Under the pieces are notes generated by a model that was not told the origin of the DNA, did no database searches, and saw only the letters and a program-made list of their open reading frames with translations. A stretch of 64,000 bases of DNA, from NCBI GenBank assembly GCA_038496445.1, contig JALMLS010000304.1:1-64000 (forward strand), written 5' to 3'. Within the stretch, counting starts at the first letter, position 1. Each line of letters starts with the position of its first letter. The stretch comes from Trichosphaerium sp. ATCC 40318. Lineage: Eukaryota; Discosea; Flabellinia; Trichosidae. The translations under genes were made by a program, and so were the position numbers. Below, one piece after another: positions 1 through 11,640 of this stretch.

Positions 1-2235
1 GTCAGTACTATGATTACCACTAATATAATATTAAAGACGTACTCTAGCTTCTCAGAAGTAGGCATGGCATCACTAAAGACAGTGATCAAATCAACAAGGT
101 ATCCTTCAATAATTTTTGTAATTTGTTTAACAGCTTCGTCTTCCTTTGCTGTACATTTAAAAGGATGCTTTAGTTTATCATCATGTGTAACAGCATCACA
201 TATATTTCTTGTAGGTCTTCTTAACTTCTTAAGAAGATCACTACTATTAGGAAGTATTTTAGATACTGTAAAATCACTAGGACATCTACAAGTGTCTTTA
301 TCAATATCAACAATGATGTGTTCTGAGAATTGCTCGTATTCGACGATAGAAGGCAGAGATGTAAGGCCAATTACATATGGTACTAAGTTACCAAGTAAGC
401 AAAACAAACCAGCATTATGAAGAAAGAAAAAACATACCAGGAGCCTCCATACAAGTCTGATATTTTTCGCTTTCTGGAAGAATAGGAATAAAAGCTCCTT
501 AAAAAATAACTGTAAGTCATCGTTTAAATTATACATGTCACTAAATACCTTGTATAATAAATGGTCGAACTGCTGGTATCAACGATAGGCTATACAAGTT
601 AGTTATATCGCAAATAGACAGATATTCGAAGAGAACTTAAGTACGGCCTACCTTATAGCTGATAATACACCAGGGTGTTCACTAACCAACAGAATCTGAC
701 GTTCAAGTAAAGTTGCAGCCAGAAGAAGCAATACATTGTCAGGGACAATAACCTAAACATTGCAGCCATAGCAAACTCTGCTGTTAGTTTACTCTCATCA
801 CCAGCCTAGAAAGTGTCAGAACATAGAATTCAACAACACGCTAAAGAGTTCCGTACAGGGCATTGAAAGTCTATTGTTAAAAGGTCTCCAGGTAGTTGAA
901 AAGACACACTTTGATCTTCAAGAGGCACTTTCTGATTGTGGTACACGGTTAACGTCTCTTTTATGCCATCAAAAAATTCTGTAAAAAAAAAGAAATAAGT
1001 TAGTTCATAAAACAATGAAAAAACCAACGTACTGCTCTCTACAGTTCGCTCTGATGTCACTGCCGCACGTGTACCTTTAAGAGCACGTCTACCAGCGTTT
1101 ACATCAATAACAAGATATCGTTGTTTTGCTGTAAACAAAGAAATTAGACAAAGCAAACAAAAAAAAAAAAGATTAAAAAAAACTGCGTACCAATAATGCT
1201 GTAAAGCACTTCAAAGTGAAGTTTAAAGAATGGAAATCTAGTAATAATACAATAACATCTAGGAGCAAATTTTGCTGTTTCTTGACGGCTCTTTGCGAAC
1301 TTTGAACGTAAATAATCAGAAGTCGTTTCGTTTGTTTTTGTTTCTTCACAATCTTGAATCATGACAGATGTCACTACGCATATACCATAGTATAACTGTT
1401 CTCCTCCTGTAAAAAGAAATACATACGACGAGTCGCTATCTTGATACGCGTTTAAATTCCCATAGAGTGTCTAGAAAGTCGTTACAACGCTATAGAAAAT
1501 ACAACCAAGTAACATACTTCGTTAATAGCGGTATGAGACGCCGTTTTAGGTACAACCTTTACATTAAATCCTTTCGGGAAACAGAAATCAATTACGTTCG
1601 GTAGAGGCTCCCTACGAAGTATATTAACGACTGAAACAGTGCATTCAAAGATTTTACATACACATCACTGGGAAAATGGTGCCGAATCTTTGGTTCGTCT
1701 CCTATGCCAGCGCCAATTATAGTGAAATAATCAAAAAACGATCCTCCACGTTCAGGTGTAAAAGAATTAGCCAAACAATATTTGGATGATGATTTTAACG
1801 CCAGATTGCGTGGGCTCTGTAGTTGTTCGGTCAATTGTGCTTGTATCGCGTCCATGCCGTCATAAAATTCTGTTGGTGCCCCAACAGTGTCTACATGATC
1901 CAAAACTGTTCTTAGCGTATGTGCGCGGTCTCTTGCCTATTATAAATTAGAATTTGCTGACATTTTTAAACTTACGGCAGGGGAGAGCTCAGAAAGGTTC
2001 GTTACGCTAAATAATAAGAATGAGCGTATAAAATGTAAAAAAGATTGTCCCACCTTTTAGAAAAACTCGATTCCGTCTTCAACGCTCTGGAGCGTATGGT
2101 AGCCATTGAGGCAATGTCCATAGCGACGTTCGTCATCTTTAAAACTTGCCCAAAGTATTTGTTACTGTTCAGGTGAAATCTGTAAGGTTGTTTTACACGA
2201 CCCAAGGTGACGTCAAGCTGAAGTGGAGTGTATAG
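1..2235 (-). CDS. DENN-domain protein (Rab GEF family), partial
   Basis: DENN modules activate Rab GTPases by nucleotide exchange at membranes. Reading the minus strand, the exon at about 1903-1660 carries a uDENN start (SFFDYFTIIGAGIGDEP) and continues, across a 57-base GTGATG...GTAG intron, into PLPNVIDFCFPKGF, the uDENN FCFP signature. The block near 1374-1200 has CYCIITRFPFFKLHFEVLY and the block near 735-660 has DNVLLLLAATLLERQILLV and VSEHPGVLSAI, both cDENN hallmarks. The exon below 420 begins PYVIGLTSLPSIVEYEQF, the usual cDENN 'PF/YIIG' segment. At least eight exons are needed. The protein runs off the left edge, so dDENN is incomplete. The most upstream exon seen ends at 2235; its true start codon was not found. 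Which DENN subfamily it belongs to is not decidable here. Confidence 0.9.
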
Positions 2236-2758
2236 CTAATACAGTCTTTCAATTTCACCTATGTTGACCGATGTAATAACTCAAAGTTCAAAAAAGCGTC
2301 TCAAACGAGTGTATTTCAAGCGATCTATTCGACCATAAAGCGTTTGGTTCCTTTCATTAGTGGCGAGAGATTTTGACCACATTCACGCTTACTTCCCTCG
2401 AGATGCTCCTTGCGCTGTAGCAATGTATATTCAAAAGTTCATGAGGTTGCATGAGTGCTGGTTCACGTGTTTCGATAAGAAAAAGGATGTTTTGCCTAAA
2501 ATGATCTACGATACAAATTTGACTCAAACGGGCCATCGTAGTAAACTAACGTCTTTCGCGTAAGCAATAAGTAAATGCTGTCGTACAGGTATTAACATGC
2601 GGTTGAGTTTGAATTTCGTTGTTTTTGAAACGTTACAAGTCACGTGGTATCTAAGGTGTTTGACGTAAAATTATGGTAAGCTAGTTCAGACAAAAAACCA
2701 AATTGGATAGTCCAATATTTTCCTTATTCTTTGTAAAGTAATACTAACAAAAGGCGCA
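2236..2758. other. Divergent intergenic region
   Basis: This lies between the minus-strand DENN gene and the plus-strand EGF gene and should contain promoters for both. Two CACGTG palindromes are present (about 2464 and 2641). A 67-codon open frame at 2360-2563 starts with GTG and matches nothing I recognise. One or more 5' exons of the DENN gene may lie here. Confidence 0.5.
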
Positions 2759-5071
2759 ATGAAGCTAATTTCAGCGCTTGTACTAACATTTTGTATCGCT
2801 ATGGCGCTCGCTGGTATGTTTTACTACAACGAAACGTTTACTGACACATTACAGCACGAAGCACCGTAGCTCAGCCTTGTCTTAGAGCTGACGGCGATTA
2901 TTGTCTCACTGTCGAGGCTGATGGGTGCAGCGACTTCTACCTCACCCTTAAAAAGGATCAAAAGGTAGTAGGGAAGGAACAACACGTCAGGTCCGCAAAA
3001 TGGAGAATTGCGGGCGTTTACTTAACGGTTGTAGACTCAACACAGGACAGCAACCAGACCAATGCGTGTCGATTTCCGATACTTGCACCGTACGTCTCAT
3101 AATTTGACGTTAAAACAAATTAATTGTAGTAGGGGTGTACCAATTTAGCTGTGTTCGAAGAGCAGGCCGGTTTGGCGCTATGTATGCGAACGAACATTGA
3201 TTGTGGGCTAGTTAAATTAAACTACGAAAACTGCACAACAGTACCTAACTGCGCTAACCGTACGCTTACCAGAATCATCGACGGTTATTTTTTTTGACAC
3301 TTCAATGCAGTTGATTGTTCCAAAACGGCTTGCCAAGGCCACGGTACTTGTGATGTAAGCACAGCGCCACCTAAATGCCAGTGCGAGCCTAAAGACGGCG
3401 TAACGTATTCCGGGTTGACTTGTGGCATCGGCACTTTCAGTACGCTTCTCAAAACCCCACAAAAATTAAAGCAACCTTTTGTGTCTACGTAGTAATGGCG
3501 TAGATTATTTTTTTAGCGCCGTTTAGACTCTGATCCATTCTTACCCACTTTTTATTAGCTATGGAAGACGGACACTCATGTGTTACAACGCCATTTACTG
3601 AGGAGAAGCCTTTGTGCTCAATCATTGAAGTAGAAAACTGCAAGGGTGCGCATTTGAGCATTTTTTCTTTCACCCGTTTACCGGTTTTTTTATTCCTATT
3701 TTTTCGGGATTGTTTGGTAATGGCTGCTTACGTCTCTTAGCTGTTCGAGCTGAAATAACATATGGGGAGTATAGATTTGGACCTTTAGATTTCGATCTTG
3801 ATTCTCTTGAGAACCGTCCTGAAACTGTCAAGGAGCAGTGTGTTAAAATCAACTTTTTGGATCAATGCAACGTTTGTTTGAAGCCTCATCACGTGACACT
3901 TGAAAAAGGGAAGTTTAGATACTGCTCTACAATGCATTTCAACTGTTATGGGTTTACAGTACCAGATGTTGACATGGGCTGTGTTGAACGGGTAAGCAGT
4001 CAGCGATTTTTAAAATGAAAATTTATTTTATTATTAACAAAGTGTATAGGATCTAGTACAGGATTGCCAGAATATCAATAATTGTCCTGACGGTTGTGTT
4101 CATGGTAAATGCGTTAAAGACGTTTGCCAATGCGAACCTGGTTACTATAAGTCCGATTGCTCTTACTGTACGTCTCTTTGCAAAAACAGCTAAAGGAAAA
4201 AAACTTTACTTGCGATTATTACTATCCTACCCAATTTGATTACCTCTTATTGAACATGTTATTGAAGTATTGTAGTTAAGAATGAGACTTGCTTAATGAT
4301 TCCGGACTTTGATGGTAATGCGCTGTGTTTAAAGGCTGATCAAGATTGCAAGACACACGAACTGGTACTAGGCTTTTTTTGGATTATTTTTTGCTCAATT
4401 CTTCCTTGTAGTCCACTACTGTAATGTATGGAGGCAATGTCATTGATTCTACTAAAGTGTCCACGCGTGATCTTACAGACCAAATAGTACGTTTAAACCT
4501 TTCGAGTTTTTTCTTTCAAAAAAGCTAAAATTTTGTTCTAGATCACTGCTAATTTGGAGGTTGCCACTGATTGCACTGTCTTTCGCGATATAGCTAGAGC
4601 TGATGGTAGTAAGGTGTGCATTAATATGCGCGTTGTATGCCCTGATGGATCAAATGAGCTTGATCTTTGCGTAAAGAGTTGTTCGCGTACGTGAACAAGT
4701 TAAAACATTTTTTAAGCGAAACACGTTGGCTTCATTTGTTTATTCAACTGCGATTACTACACCGAATTCACTCCTACAAACGTAATCATTTGGGGTGGTT
4801 TGAGCAGCCCAAAAAAATTCTTGCTTGCTCCGGATTTTCTTTTTTTTTTTTTATTTGATTCTCATCTTCGTTTCTAGATACAATTGTTTATTTTTTCTGG
4901 GCTGTCTTGATTATAATACCTTTGGCATTATTAATGGCATTCGGTGTACTTGTGTACAGACGATTTAAAAGGAAGAACAACCCACACGATAATGGATTTT
5001 CTCTACTCTCTGATATGAACAACGAGTCTGGTTCTGATTATGGTGGAGAAGATGATGATGATGGTTTGTAG
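2759..5071 (+). CDS. Secreted-type EGF-like type I membrane protein
   Basis: The start at 2759 opens a signal peptide (MKLISALVLTFCIAMALA), cut by a first intron beginning GTATGT. Later exons carry Cys-rich EGF-like modules, e.g. CSKTACQGHGTCDV at about 3320 and CPDGCVHGKCVKDVCQC with EPGYYKSDC at about 4085-4160, and several novel Cys-containing stretches. The last exon (from about 4880) encodes a hydrophobic span, FFWAVLIIIPLALLMAFGVL, then a basic stop-transfer RRFKRK and an acidic tail ending DDDD. Introns consistent with phase include 3646-3740 and 4015-4051. The order signal peptide, EGF modules, one membrane span, short tail indicates a cell-surface receptor or adhesion protein. The TAG at 5069-5071 may not be the real end: a GT at 5067 could start an intron to a CACATAG acceptor and extend the tail. 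The exon near 4740-4800 is unresolved. Confidence 0.7.
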
Positions 5072-6385
5072 ATAAAGAGTACTTTTACAAAAAAATTTCA
5101 ACGTGTTGCGTACGGTTGTACACATAGCAAAATAAAACCTACCAAGAACGTTAAACAGGCTATTGGTTCAGTGATTCGTCACCTACGCATGATGAAGGTA
5201 TAAACTGTGGCGCGTAGAGCTGTGATCAATTGATCATGGTTACGCATGTTTTTTTTGTTTGAATCAGCGAAAGAAACGGTGCTGGTTAGTGTACATGGTT
5301 TATCTACATTTTAGTAGTAAGATCACAGTTTAATGCCAAATCCTTTATTCAAGCCAAGAATGTCGGCCGAAGATACGTCCTCATCAAATCAAGCAAATAA
5401 ACACCTATAGGTACAGGGCCAAACAATTTGCTATCCTCTTCGAGAACTTGTCGCATTTGTTCCTGGTTTTAGAGTTGTTGGACAAGAAAAAGACTGTTCG
5501 GTTGTTTTCTAGTTCCAAGTTGCGTGAAAATGGCTCTCTTTACGCCGTAGTATACGAAAGCCAATCTTTCGCGAAACTGCGATGCTTTACCATTCTTAAA
5601 ACAACTATTGGTGCGTAGAGATGTAGTAGAACGGTGCAGATTAGTACTAACAGTATTGCATAGTTAGATAGGAAAATGTTAAACCGAGAAAACTGTTTTT
5701 AGCCACAGAACTTTTTCTGTACAGAGGTCACTGCGTTGATCCACGTTTGAATGCAATATGAACACAAACCTTTCTTTTTGAATTCGGCCCGAAAACCTTT
5801 GATACAAAACATGAAATATTCCGTCCTGAAGCGGTTTTTCGCGTACACTAACGCTGCAAAAAAGAATAACATGATCTATGCCCAAGAATTCATGAGTGGA
5901 ATTGTCAGAAAAAAGTCAGAGCAAATATTACTACGCAGTCAGCAGACGGATACAAACAATTAATTCTCGTATTAACAAGTGTTTAGACTTCGTGTAGTGA
6001 ATCTACAAAATACTCTATACCAATGGTTATTAAACCGAGCCACTACAATTGCAGACGCCATTATAGTATGCAGTTGCTCACGAAACACGTCTTTTATAGG
6101 TATGAGCACTTGTCTCGGAAAATCACGTTTGTGGAACCCAGGATGAGCCAACAAACGCAAAACACGCTCGGAACGGTAAGAATGCCTTAGAAAATGCTAG
6201 TGTAATAATAGAGTACGCTTTGACATTGTGTAGACTCGAATCTGTAGCCTTTCTATTGGGTTGGTGTCTAATTCTAGGTTAGCGTGGTTACTGTGCCGTT
6301 CTTTTTACTGTTATTTTTCCCACTTTCCAATGTTTGCTCTGCAGGTACTACCTCATACTACAAACCTTTGTACAACGTTTGCACC
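5072..6385 (+). other. Unresolved probable coding exons between EGF and kinase-like genes
   Basis: Several plus-strand blocks look coding but lack start codons. They are an open block at 5130-5198 in frame with the EGF protein tail (it reads KPTKNVKQAIGSVIRHLRMM), a 96-codon stop-free block at 5334-5622, and a block from about 5667 reading VKPRKLFLATELFLYRGHC. An acceptor CTCTGCAG lies at about 6345 just before the kinase-like exon. The minus-strand frames here look like shadows. I could not join these exons with confident phases. They may be the missing middle of one long gene spanning 2759-6940, or a separate gene of unknown function. Confidence 0.35.
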
Positions 6386-6940
6386 ATGTTGTCTTTTTTC
6401 CGAAACCCTCTCCGCTCTCTGGCTTCCAAATTCTCGAAGAAGCAGCCTCAAACCCTGTCCACCCGTCTCGCGAAGAAGAGGATAAAGGATACGGCAACGA
6501 TGGCGGTAATCAAGCTGGTTATCGAGCAGCTCGGCCTCATGCACAACACTGGATACGCACACATGGGCGTTAACGCTGATAATATCGAGCTAACACCTGA
6601 GGGGAAAGTGCAGCTACATTGTTGCAGCTCAACGACTTACTTCGGCCTCACGGAAGATGTAGTCTATGAAAAAACCTCTAAGACGGTCGATGTACGATGT
6701 GTGGGGTACTTGGCTGCTCAGCTTGTACTTGGTGGCGAATCTTACAGCCTCAAGCCAAATGACTTGCTCGACGAAACTAACGCTAAAAAACTCCTAAAAC
6801 GGCTGAAAGACGCCAACGTAGCAGATTTTTTTATCAGATTCATTAATATATGCCTTGAGCAAAATACATCGATGGAAGATTTGGATGACTTTGTAAAATA
6901 TTGGCGTTCAACGCCAAAAATAATAAAAAAAATTCTGTAA
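6386..6940 (+). CDS. Kinase-like (pseudokinase) C-lobe protein
   Basis: The frame reads like the second half of a protein-kinase fold. A helix ending VIKLVIEQLGLMHNTGYAHM aligns with the 'lH..gi.H' catalytic-loop region, followed by NADNIELTPEGKVQL. VRCVGYLAAQLVLGG then stands where kinases have the 'D.WSlGv' F-helix, and CLEQNTSMEDL sits where the C-terminal 'cL..dP..R' segment belongs. The catalytic HRD aspartate is absent (AHMGVN), and the DFG segment is replaced by CCSSTT, so it should be catalytically dead or highly divergent. The ATG at 6386 gives about 184 residues, too short for a full kinase. The same frame stays open upstream to 6284, and an acceptor-like CTCTGCAG lies just upstream, so a 5' exon (possibly the EGF membrane gene) is likely. 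The stop is at 6938-6940. Confidence 0.5.
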   Translation: MLSFFRNPLRSLASKFSKKQPQTLSTRLAKKRIKDTATMAVIKLVIEQLGLMHNTGYAHMGVNADNIELTPEGKVQLHCCSSTTYFGLTEDVVYEKTSKTVDVRCVGYLAAQLVLGGESYSLKPNDLLDETNAKKLLKRLKDANVADFFIRFINICLEQNTSMEDLDDFVKYWRSTPKIIKKIL

Positions 6941-7585
6941 AGTTGTTTCTTCTTTTTTTTTCGCAAAAGGAAAGTGTCGCTTCGCATGTTGAATCGTCAA
7001 AGATTTGAAGCAATATCAAAGTTTTAGCAATGATTTTTTTAGCTCTTCAAAGCGCTGTTACAAGAGTCCACATGTCTCGGGTTTTATTTCAAGCCTTACC
7101 TTTTCTTTGTTAGTTGCTGCTGTGTACGGCTAGGCCTTGTAGATGGAAACAACGGTGATAGTTGTAGGTTTAGAAAAGAGATTATGGCAGGGGGCCTCTG
7201 TTTGATACCATTTTAAGTGAGTGACAAACATGGGAACCAAACAGGACATTTTTGCTTCCATTGGTATTAGCGATATGTAAGGAAACTGGGAGGGACTAAA
7301 AGCGATTTAGTGAACAAATAGCAACTAAATGTTGAGTGACACTGTAAGTCAAAACTCAGAAAGCCAGTTTCATTTATTGAAAGATTATCACCACGTAGAT
7401 ACACGTCTCTTGTACTCAGATAAGTACAAAACGAAAAGGTACACGTGTAGCTAAGCAAAGCTCTTGTTAAATCTTTGACATTGATGAGTGACTGAAGCGC
7501 TTAGTAAACGCTTAAAATCGCGTCTGTAACTCTTGAAAATGTAGTCTGACACTTTTTACAGAAAGCCATTTTTACGGACTTCAAA
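6941..7585. other. Intergenic region, no gene seen
   Basis: No frame on either strand has family features. A minus-strand 63-codon frame at 7267-7458 has no supporting motif. A CACGTG lies at about 7442, upstream of the GNAT gene and in a plausible promoter position. Confidence 0.5.
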
Positions 7586-8269
7586 ATGATTAAAGTCTGT
7601 ATTGCTACCTCTAAGGACGCACAGGAGATATCAGAGCTTAGAAAAACAGCGTACAAACAGTGTACTGGATCGACCATTAGAAACTATGACTTTTTGAAGT
7701 GGGATGAAAAAGATGATAAGAGTACTATACTCTATATCAAAGATTCCTCAGGAAACTTCGTATCTACGATTAGGTCACAGGTATTTTACTCAAAAGAAGC
7801 ACTAGAAAAACACCTGGATATTGTTATCAATGACCCAATATCGTTTCCTGTGGCTGTTCTTGAAAGAGCTGCTACATTGACTTCACATCGAAGAAAAGGT
7901 CATACAGCTCTTCTTAGACTTCTGCTTGTAGCTCTGCTACCAACCGAAGTTAATCACGTTGTATGTACTATACAGGAAGGTGCATCACGTGTTAAGTTTC
8001 TTAAAGGAGCAGGCTACAAGGTTACGACAGCTGACTTATCAAAACGTGTTGTTCAAGCAAGTTCTTTCAAAAATTCTAGCTTAGTATTGTTTGGCTACCT
8101 TAACCGTGAACTTTTTCATCGGCTCATTGAGGAAACTATACATAAATCTACATTACCTGGTGACGTTTTACTATCTACGGAGCTATTGGCTCTGGTGACC
8201 AGAAGCCACATGTTCAAGAAGTATCTTCCACAACTGTTGAGAAAAATCAGTGTAACGGCAAAATTGTAA
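7586..8269 (+). CDS. Intronless GNAT-like N-acyl/acetyltransferase
   Basis: A single 227-residue frame starts at an ATG with no internal intron. N-terminal VCIATSKDAQEISELRKTAY resembles GNAT strand 1/helix 1, and the segment AATLTSHRRKGHTALLRLLL has the motif A pattern of acetyl/acyl-CoA binding (basic R-K-G-H in place of R/Q-x-x-G-x-G/A). A VKFLKGAGYKV segment matches the 'a..lYek.GF' C-terminal strand of the fold. The layout, with a large C-terminal part, recalls the autoinducer-synthase/FeeM-like branch of the superfamily. The substrate cannot be read off. Lack of introns in an intron-rich neighbourhood would fit bacterial origin or retroposition, but is not proof. There is no signal peptide, so it is likely cytosolic. 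Confidence 0.6.
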   Translation: MIKVCIATSKDAQEISELRKTAYKQCTGSTIRNYDFLKWDEKDDKSTILYIKDSSGNFVSTIRSQVFYSKEALEKHLDIVINDPISFPVAVLERAATLTSHRRKGHTALLRLLLVALLPTEVNHVVCTIQEGASRVKFLKGAGYKVTTADLSKRVVQASSFKNSSLVLFGYLNRELFHRLIEETIHKSTLPGDVLLSTELLALVTRSHMFKKYLPQLLRKISVTAKL

Positions 8270-8919
8270 CCAACAAAATAAACTATCCGCAGTCTGCCCC
8301 TTATCACCAGTATCGAAAGATGATACTTTGTTCCAGGCCTTGACCATGAGGGTATTACAATACAAAGACGTAACAACAATCTACAATAAGTTTGCGTTTT
8401 CTAATAAAAAAGTGAGCATTCGCATGTTTATGCAGCTTTTAATCATTCCGTGTATTCAAGTTAACTAGATGCTTATTTTTATCATGAAAGACGTAAGAGG
8501 CGTATTGATTCTACGCAAGGATACTAGAGTCACAGACTAAAATTTCAGTCCTTGGATCTGTAACCAACTAAACAAAAGTAATTATGAACGGTTGAAAGAC
8601 AATCACTTGCATATCAACACCAGATACAACTGTTGGGCTTACGCCGTTACACCCGCATAGGACGTCTTTAATATCGAAAGTAACTTCAGTAGAAAGGCTT
8701 ACCTGTACTTCGCCCTTTATTAACCTCATTAAATAGCTCAAAGTTACATCTTTGTGGAGCTTAAAATGTAATAGAAGTTGTGGTCGGCATACTATTATTG
8801 TCAACGAATTGCCAGTGTTTAACTTAAAGATACCAGGAATTAAAAAAGCGCTCTATGTTTTTCTTTGATACACCAAACTATTGTACATTTTTTTTATTTA
8901 TTGTTTCTTGGTTTTTTTT
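8270..8919. other. Intergenic region between convergent genes
   Basis: This lies 3' of the GNAT gene and of kanadaptin. A minus-strand open stretch at 8568-8804 (78 codons, TTG start only) has an ordinary amino-acid composition but no recognised domain and no ATG. I do not call it a gene. Confidence 0.45.
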
Positions 8920-11386
8920 TTAGTATCCAAGCTTTGCATTTAGTGAAGTCTTTCCATCACCAGATTGATCTAAAAAAGTGAGTATTATAATATTAGTAGT
9001 ATTATATTTGTAACATACTCTGTGGAGGAACCCATTCCTCATAATTATGCTCGTCTGTCCATGTTTCTTCCTTTTTTTTCTTTCTTCTTTTTTTCTTCTT
9101 TTTTGGAATAGCACTTCTATCCGGATACAATGCAGGTCCATATATTTCTTTCTTTGGTTTATCATCAACTTCCATATTATCTTTATTTTCCTTTACTTCT
9201 TCAACCTTCTTTTCAACAACCTTAATCTCTTTTGTAGGTACAGGTGATGGCTATTTAAAAAAGTAAGAATAAAATGAGAAAGCGATGAGCGTTACCTTCT
9301 CTTTTGGTGCTGGAGCAAACTTTGGTTGTGTCTTTGGTGCACTAGCAAAAGTCCTTTTAAAAGTACGTTTAGGCTTAGTCTGCTTGACAGCAGTCTTCCG
9401 CTTTTTAGATCTATGTAGCTCGACTTCTCCGACTTCGGTTTCTTTTTTACGTTTCTTTAAATTGATAGAAAACGCTTCAAGCTGTCTCTTCTCCCTATAA
9501 AAATAAACAACATCAATACACTCATTCGTAAATCATACGATAGATTATATTGCAAAATATTAAAAAAGAAAGTCACAACAACTGCTCGTGAGCGAGCAAG
9601 GCTTTTTTTGATTTTTTTTTAAAGCTTTTGTTTTACCTTTTTGTGTGTTTATGGTGAAGTGGTTCTAAGGCCGGTTTTACAACCATAATTAAAACCTCTG
9701 TTTTTTCAAGTTCCTTAGAGAACTCAGACAACAATTTTTCCTTCTTTTTTATCCTTTCTTTCTAATACAGGAGTTAATAAGTTGTTTTGTTTAAATAAGG
9801 TAACAAATCTTGTCAAGTATAAGACACTTGGACGCACATTTGCTTCTTCATGTACACCATCCATAAAAGTATCAATATCGGCTGCTTCATTGCCTTCAGC
9901 ATCTTAAAAGTCGTAAGTAAGGATGTCCTGGTGTGCGAAGTGCGTTTTTTTCAAAAGTCGACCTAAAAAGGAAACAAAAAAAAAATATGAATAAGTGTTT
10001 ACCTGTTTTCTTGGACACTTCTGCAAGTGCATCAATTTCTTTTGTCAAATATTCCATCTCCTTCATCAACATATTCTTCTTTGATAATAGAGTTGAGTAT
10101 GTCTCTACTTCTTGCTTCTTATTCCTCTCTTTTCGTCGCTTTTTCTTTCTTGCTAGTGATTTTTTTAGTTTTCTCGTAATCCAATAAATAAGCGATGTAA
10201 TCCGCACCTGTGGCATCTGTTCTATCATAAAAATCATCATCATCGTCACCATACATAGTAGCATAATCACCATACTCAACAACATCTACATTATGACGCT
10301 ATAAGCACAACAAGTCGAAATATAAAAAAAAAGAAGATCAAATAAAAAAATTCCTTACTCCCTCCCATGTCCTCTAAACCAAACTCGTCTTCATCTTTAT
10401 CTTCTTTTTTATCTTTTTCTTGATCTTTAGGCTGTTCTGGACGTGATCGTTCTTCAATACGCGCCAGAATACGATCAGCAGCATCTCCAGAAAGCTCCTT
10501 TCCTTCTTCAAGTTCATCCTCTTCCATTTCATCCTGAGTCTTTGGTTGCTCTCTTTCAAGACCTCCACATACTATATACAAGCGACTAGAACCATTTCCA
10601 AACTTTATAACATCACCTGTGGGCGAGGTAGGTCAGAAAACGCAACTCAACTTCTTTTTGTTTCGGCAAGAAAAAAAGCTTCCATGGCTCGTGTACCTGT
10701 AAACATCTGGATGTAGGCGCCTTTGCCGAGTTTCTGCTTGTTGATGTAAGTGCCATGAGTACTTCCTAGGTCGTGCAGATAGCAAGCATCTGATAAAGCG
10801 TTAAAAGAAGTTATTTAGTTATTATTGAATATAATAGCCCGTTTGCGTAGAGTTACGATGAGATTTAGTAAGCGAGCAACGAATTACAGTTAAAATAATA
10901 CCTGTGCTCCCACGGTGTTGTACTATCGCGTGTTGTCTCGATATTGACTATGTAGAATGAGTTTCAACTGGATTTGAATTAATTACTACGCACTTGATGC
11001 TGAAGCGATATATCGCACACGGGAGCGCGTCCAAACAAGTAGAATGGTTGTTTACCGAGGTCTATTGTGTCAATAACGTTGCCGTTTCTTAAAACTTCAA
11101 AGCTGTACGGGAGCTTCGGCTCACTACTCCATATAGGCTCTGTATACTTTAACTGAACGTTTCGAGCCTTTTTTGCGCGTTCTTGTTCAGCTTTTTGCTC
11201 TTCAAGCGCTTCTTTCTCGTATAGTTCATCCTCTTCATTTTTCTTAAAGTGTAGTAACCCGTAAACGTTTTTAGGTAATTTTGAAATGTCGTCCACTACA
11301 ACGCCTTTTCCTTTGTTGTCTTGACGGTCCTTAGCGTTTGGCATCTTGAACGTAGGTGGCGGCATAAGAGTATCATCGTCTGCCAT
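8920..11386 (-). CDS. SLC4A1AP: Kanadaptin (SLC4A1AP) homologue, FHA domain
   Basis: Eleven exons were resolved with every splice phase consistent: 10994-11386, 10902-10947, 10697-10789, 10359-10616, 10208-10285, 10003-10152, 9838-9881, 9637-9761, 9296-9494, 9019-9250, 8920-8969. Together they give 555 residues. The FHA domain spans roughly residues 95-190: PYSFEVLRNG, LFGRAPVCDISLQHQ, the S-R-Q-H and YLHDLGSTHGTYINKQKL core, ending RLYIVCGG. Family landmarks follow: DDDDDFYDRT, a Lys-rich helical region, a KKR-rich nuclear-targeting-like segment and the diagnostic C-terminus YEEWVPPQ...QSGDGKTSLNAKLGY. Kanadaptin binds phospho-ligands through FHA and is mostly nuclear. It was first linked to the anion exchanger kAE1, and its core role remains unclear. 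The protein is shorter than the human form, mainly in linkers. First-intron donors are GTGCG. Confidence 0.94.
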
Positions 11387-11567
11387 AGTTGGTGGCCGAA
11401 ACTTCAACAACTCAAATAAATTACAAAAGAACACAAAAAAAGTCAAGGTTTGTAAACTATTTTTTGCAAATGTTATTGCTTGATACTAGGCTTTGGACCT
11501 ATGCATCGAACATAAAACGAATTTCAAAGCCATTGAGAGCAATTGGAACTTTAAAAAGCGGTACCAC

Positions 11568-11640
11568 CAATTTACCGAAAATTTTGCCGAAATACCGAAA
11601 ACTTACCGAAACGAAACCGAAACAAACCCGAAACCGAAAA
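11568..11640 (+). repeat. Left terminal repeat, degenerate ACCGAAA array
   Basis: About eight copies of a 6-8 base unit related to ACCGAAA occur in succession (ttaccgaaaa, gccgaaat, accgaaaac, accgaaac, gaaaccgaaac, cccgaaaccgaaaa). A CACGTG lies directly inside it at 11661. The inverse array is at 14256-14313. Sub-terminal repeated motifs of this type commonly serve as transposase binding sites. Confidence 0.6.

Noticed and set aside
8568..8804. Minus-strand 78-codon frame as a gene
   Set aside because: Only a TTG start and no recognised motif.
9838..9962. In-frame TAA in kanadaptin suggesting stop-codon reassignment
   Set aside because: Joining the GTAAAC donor at 10002 to the GCAG acceptor at 9882 skips it and restores phase through the rest of the gene; TAA, TAG and TGA all end other genes.
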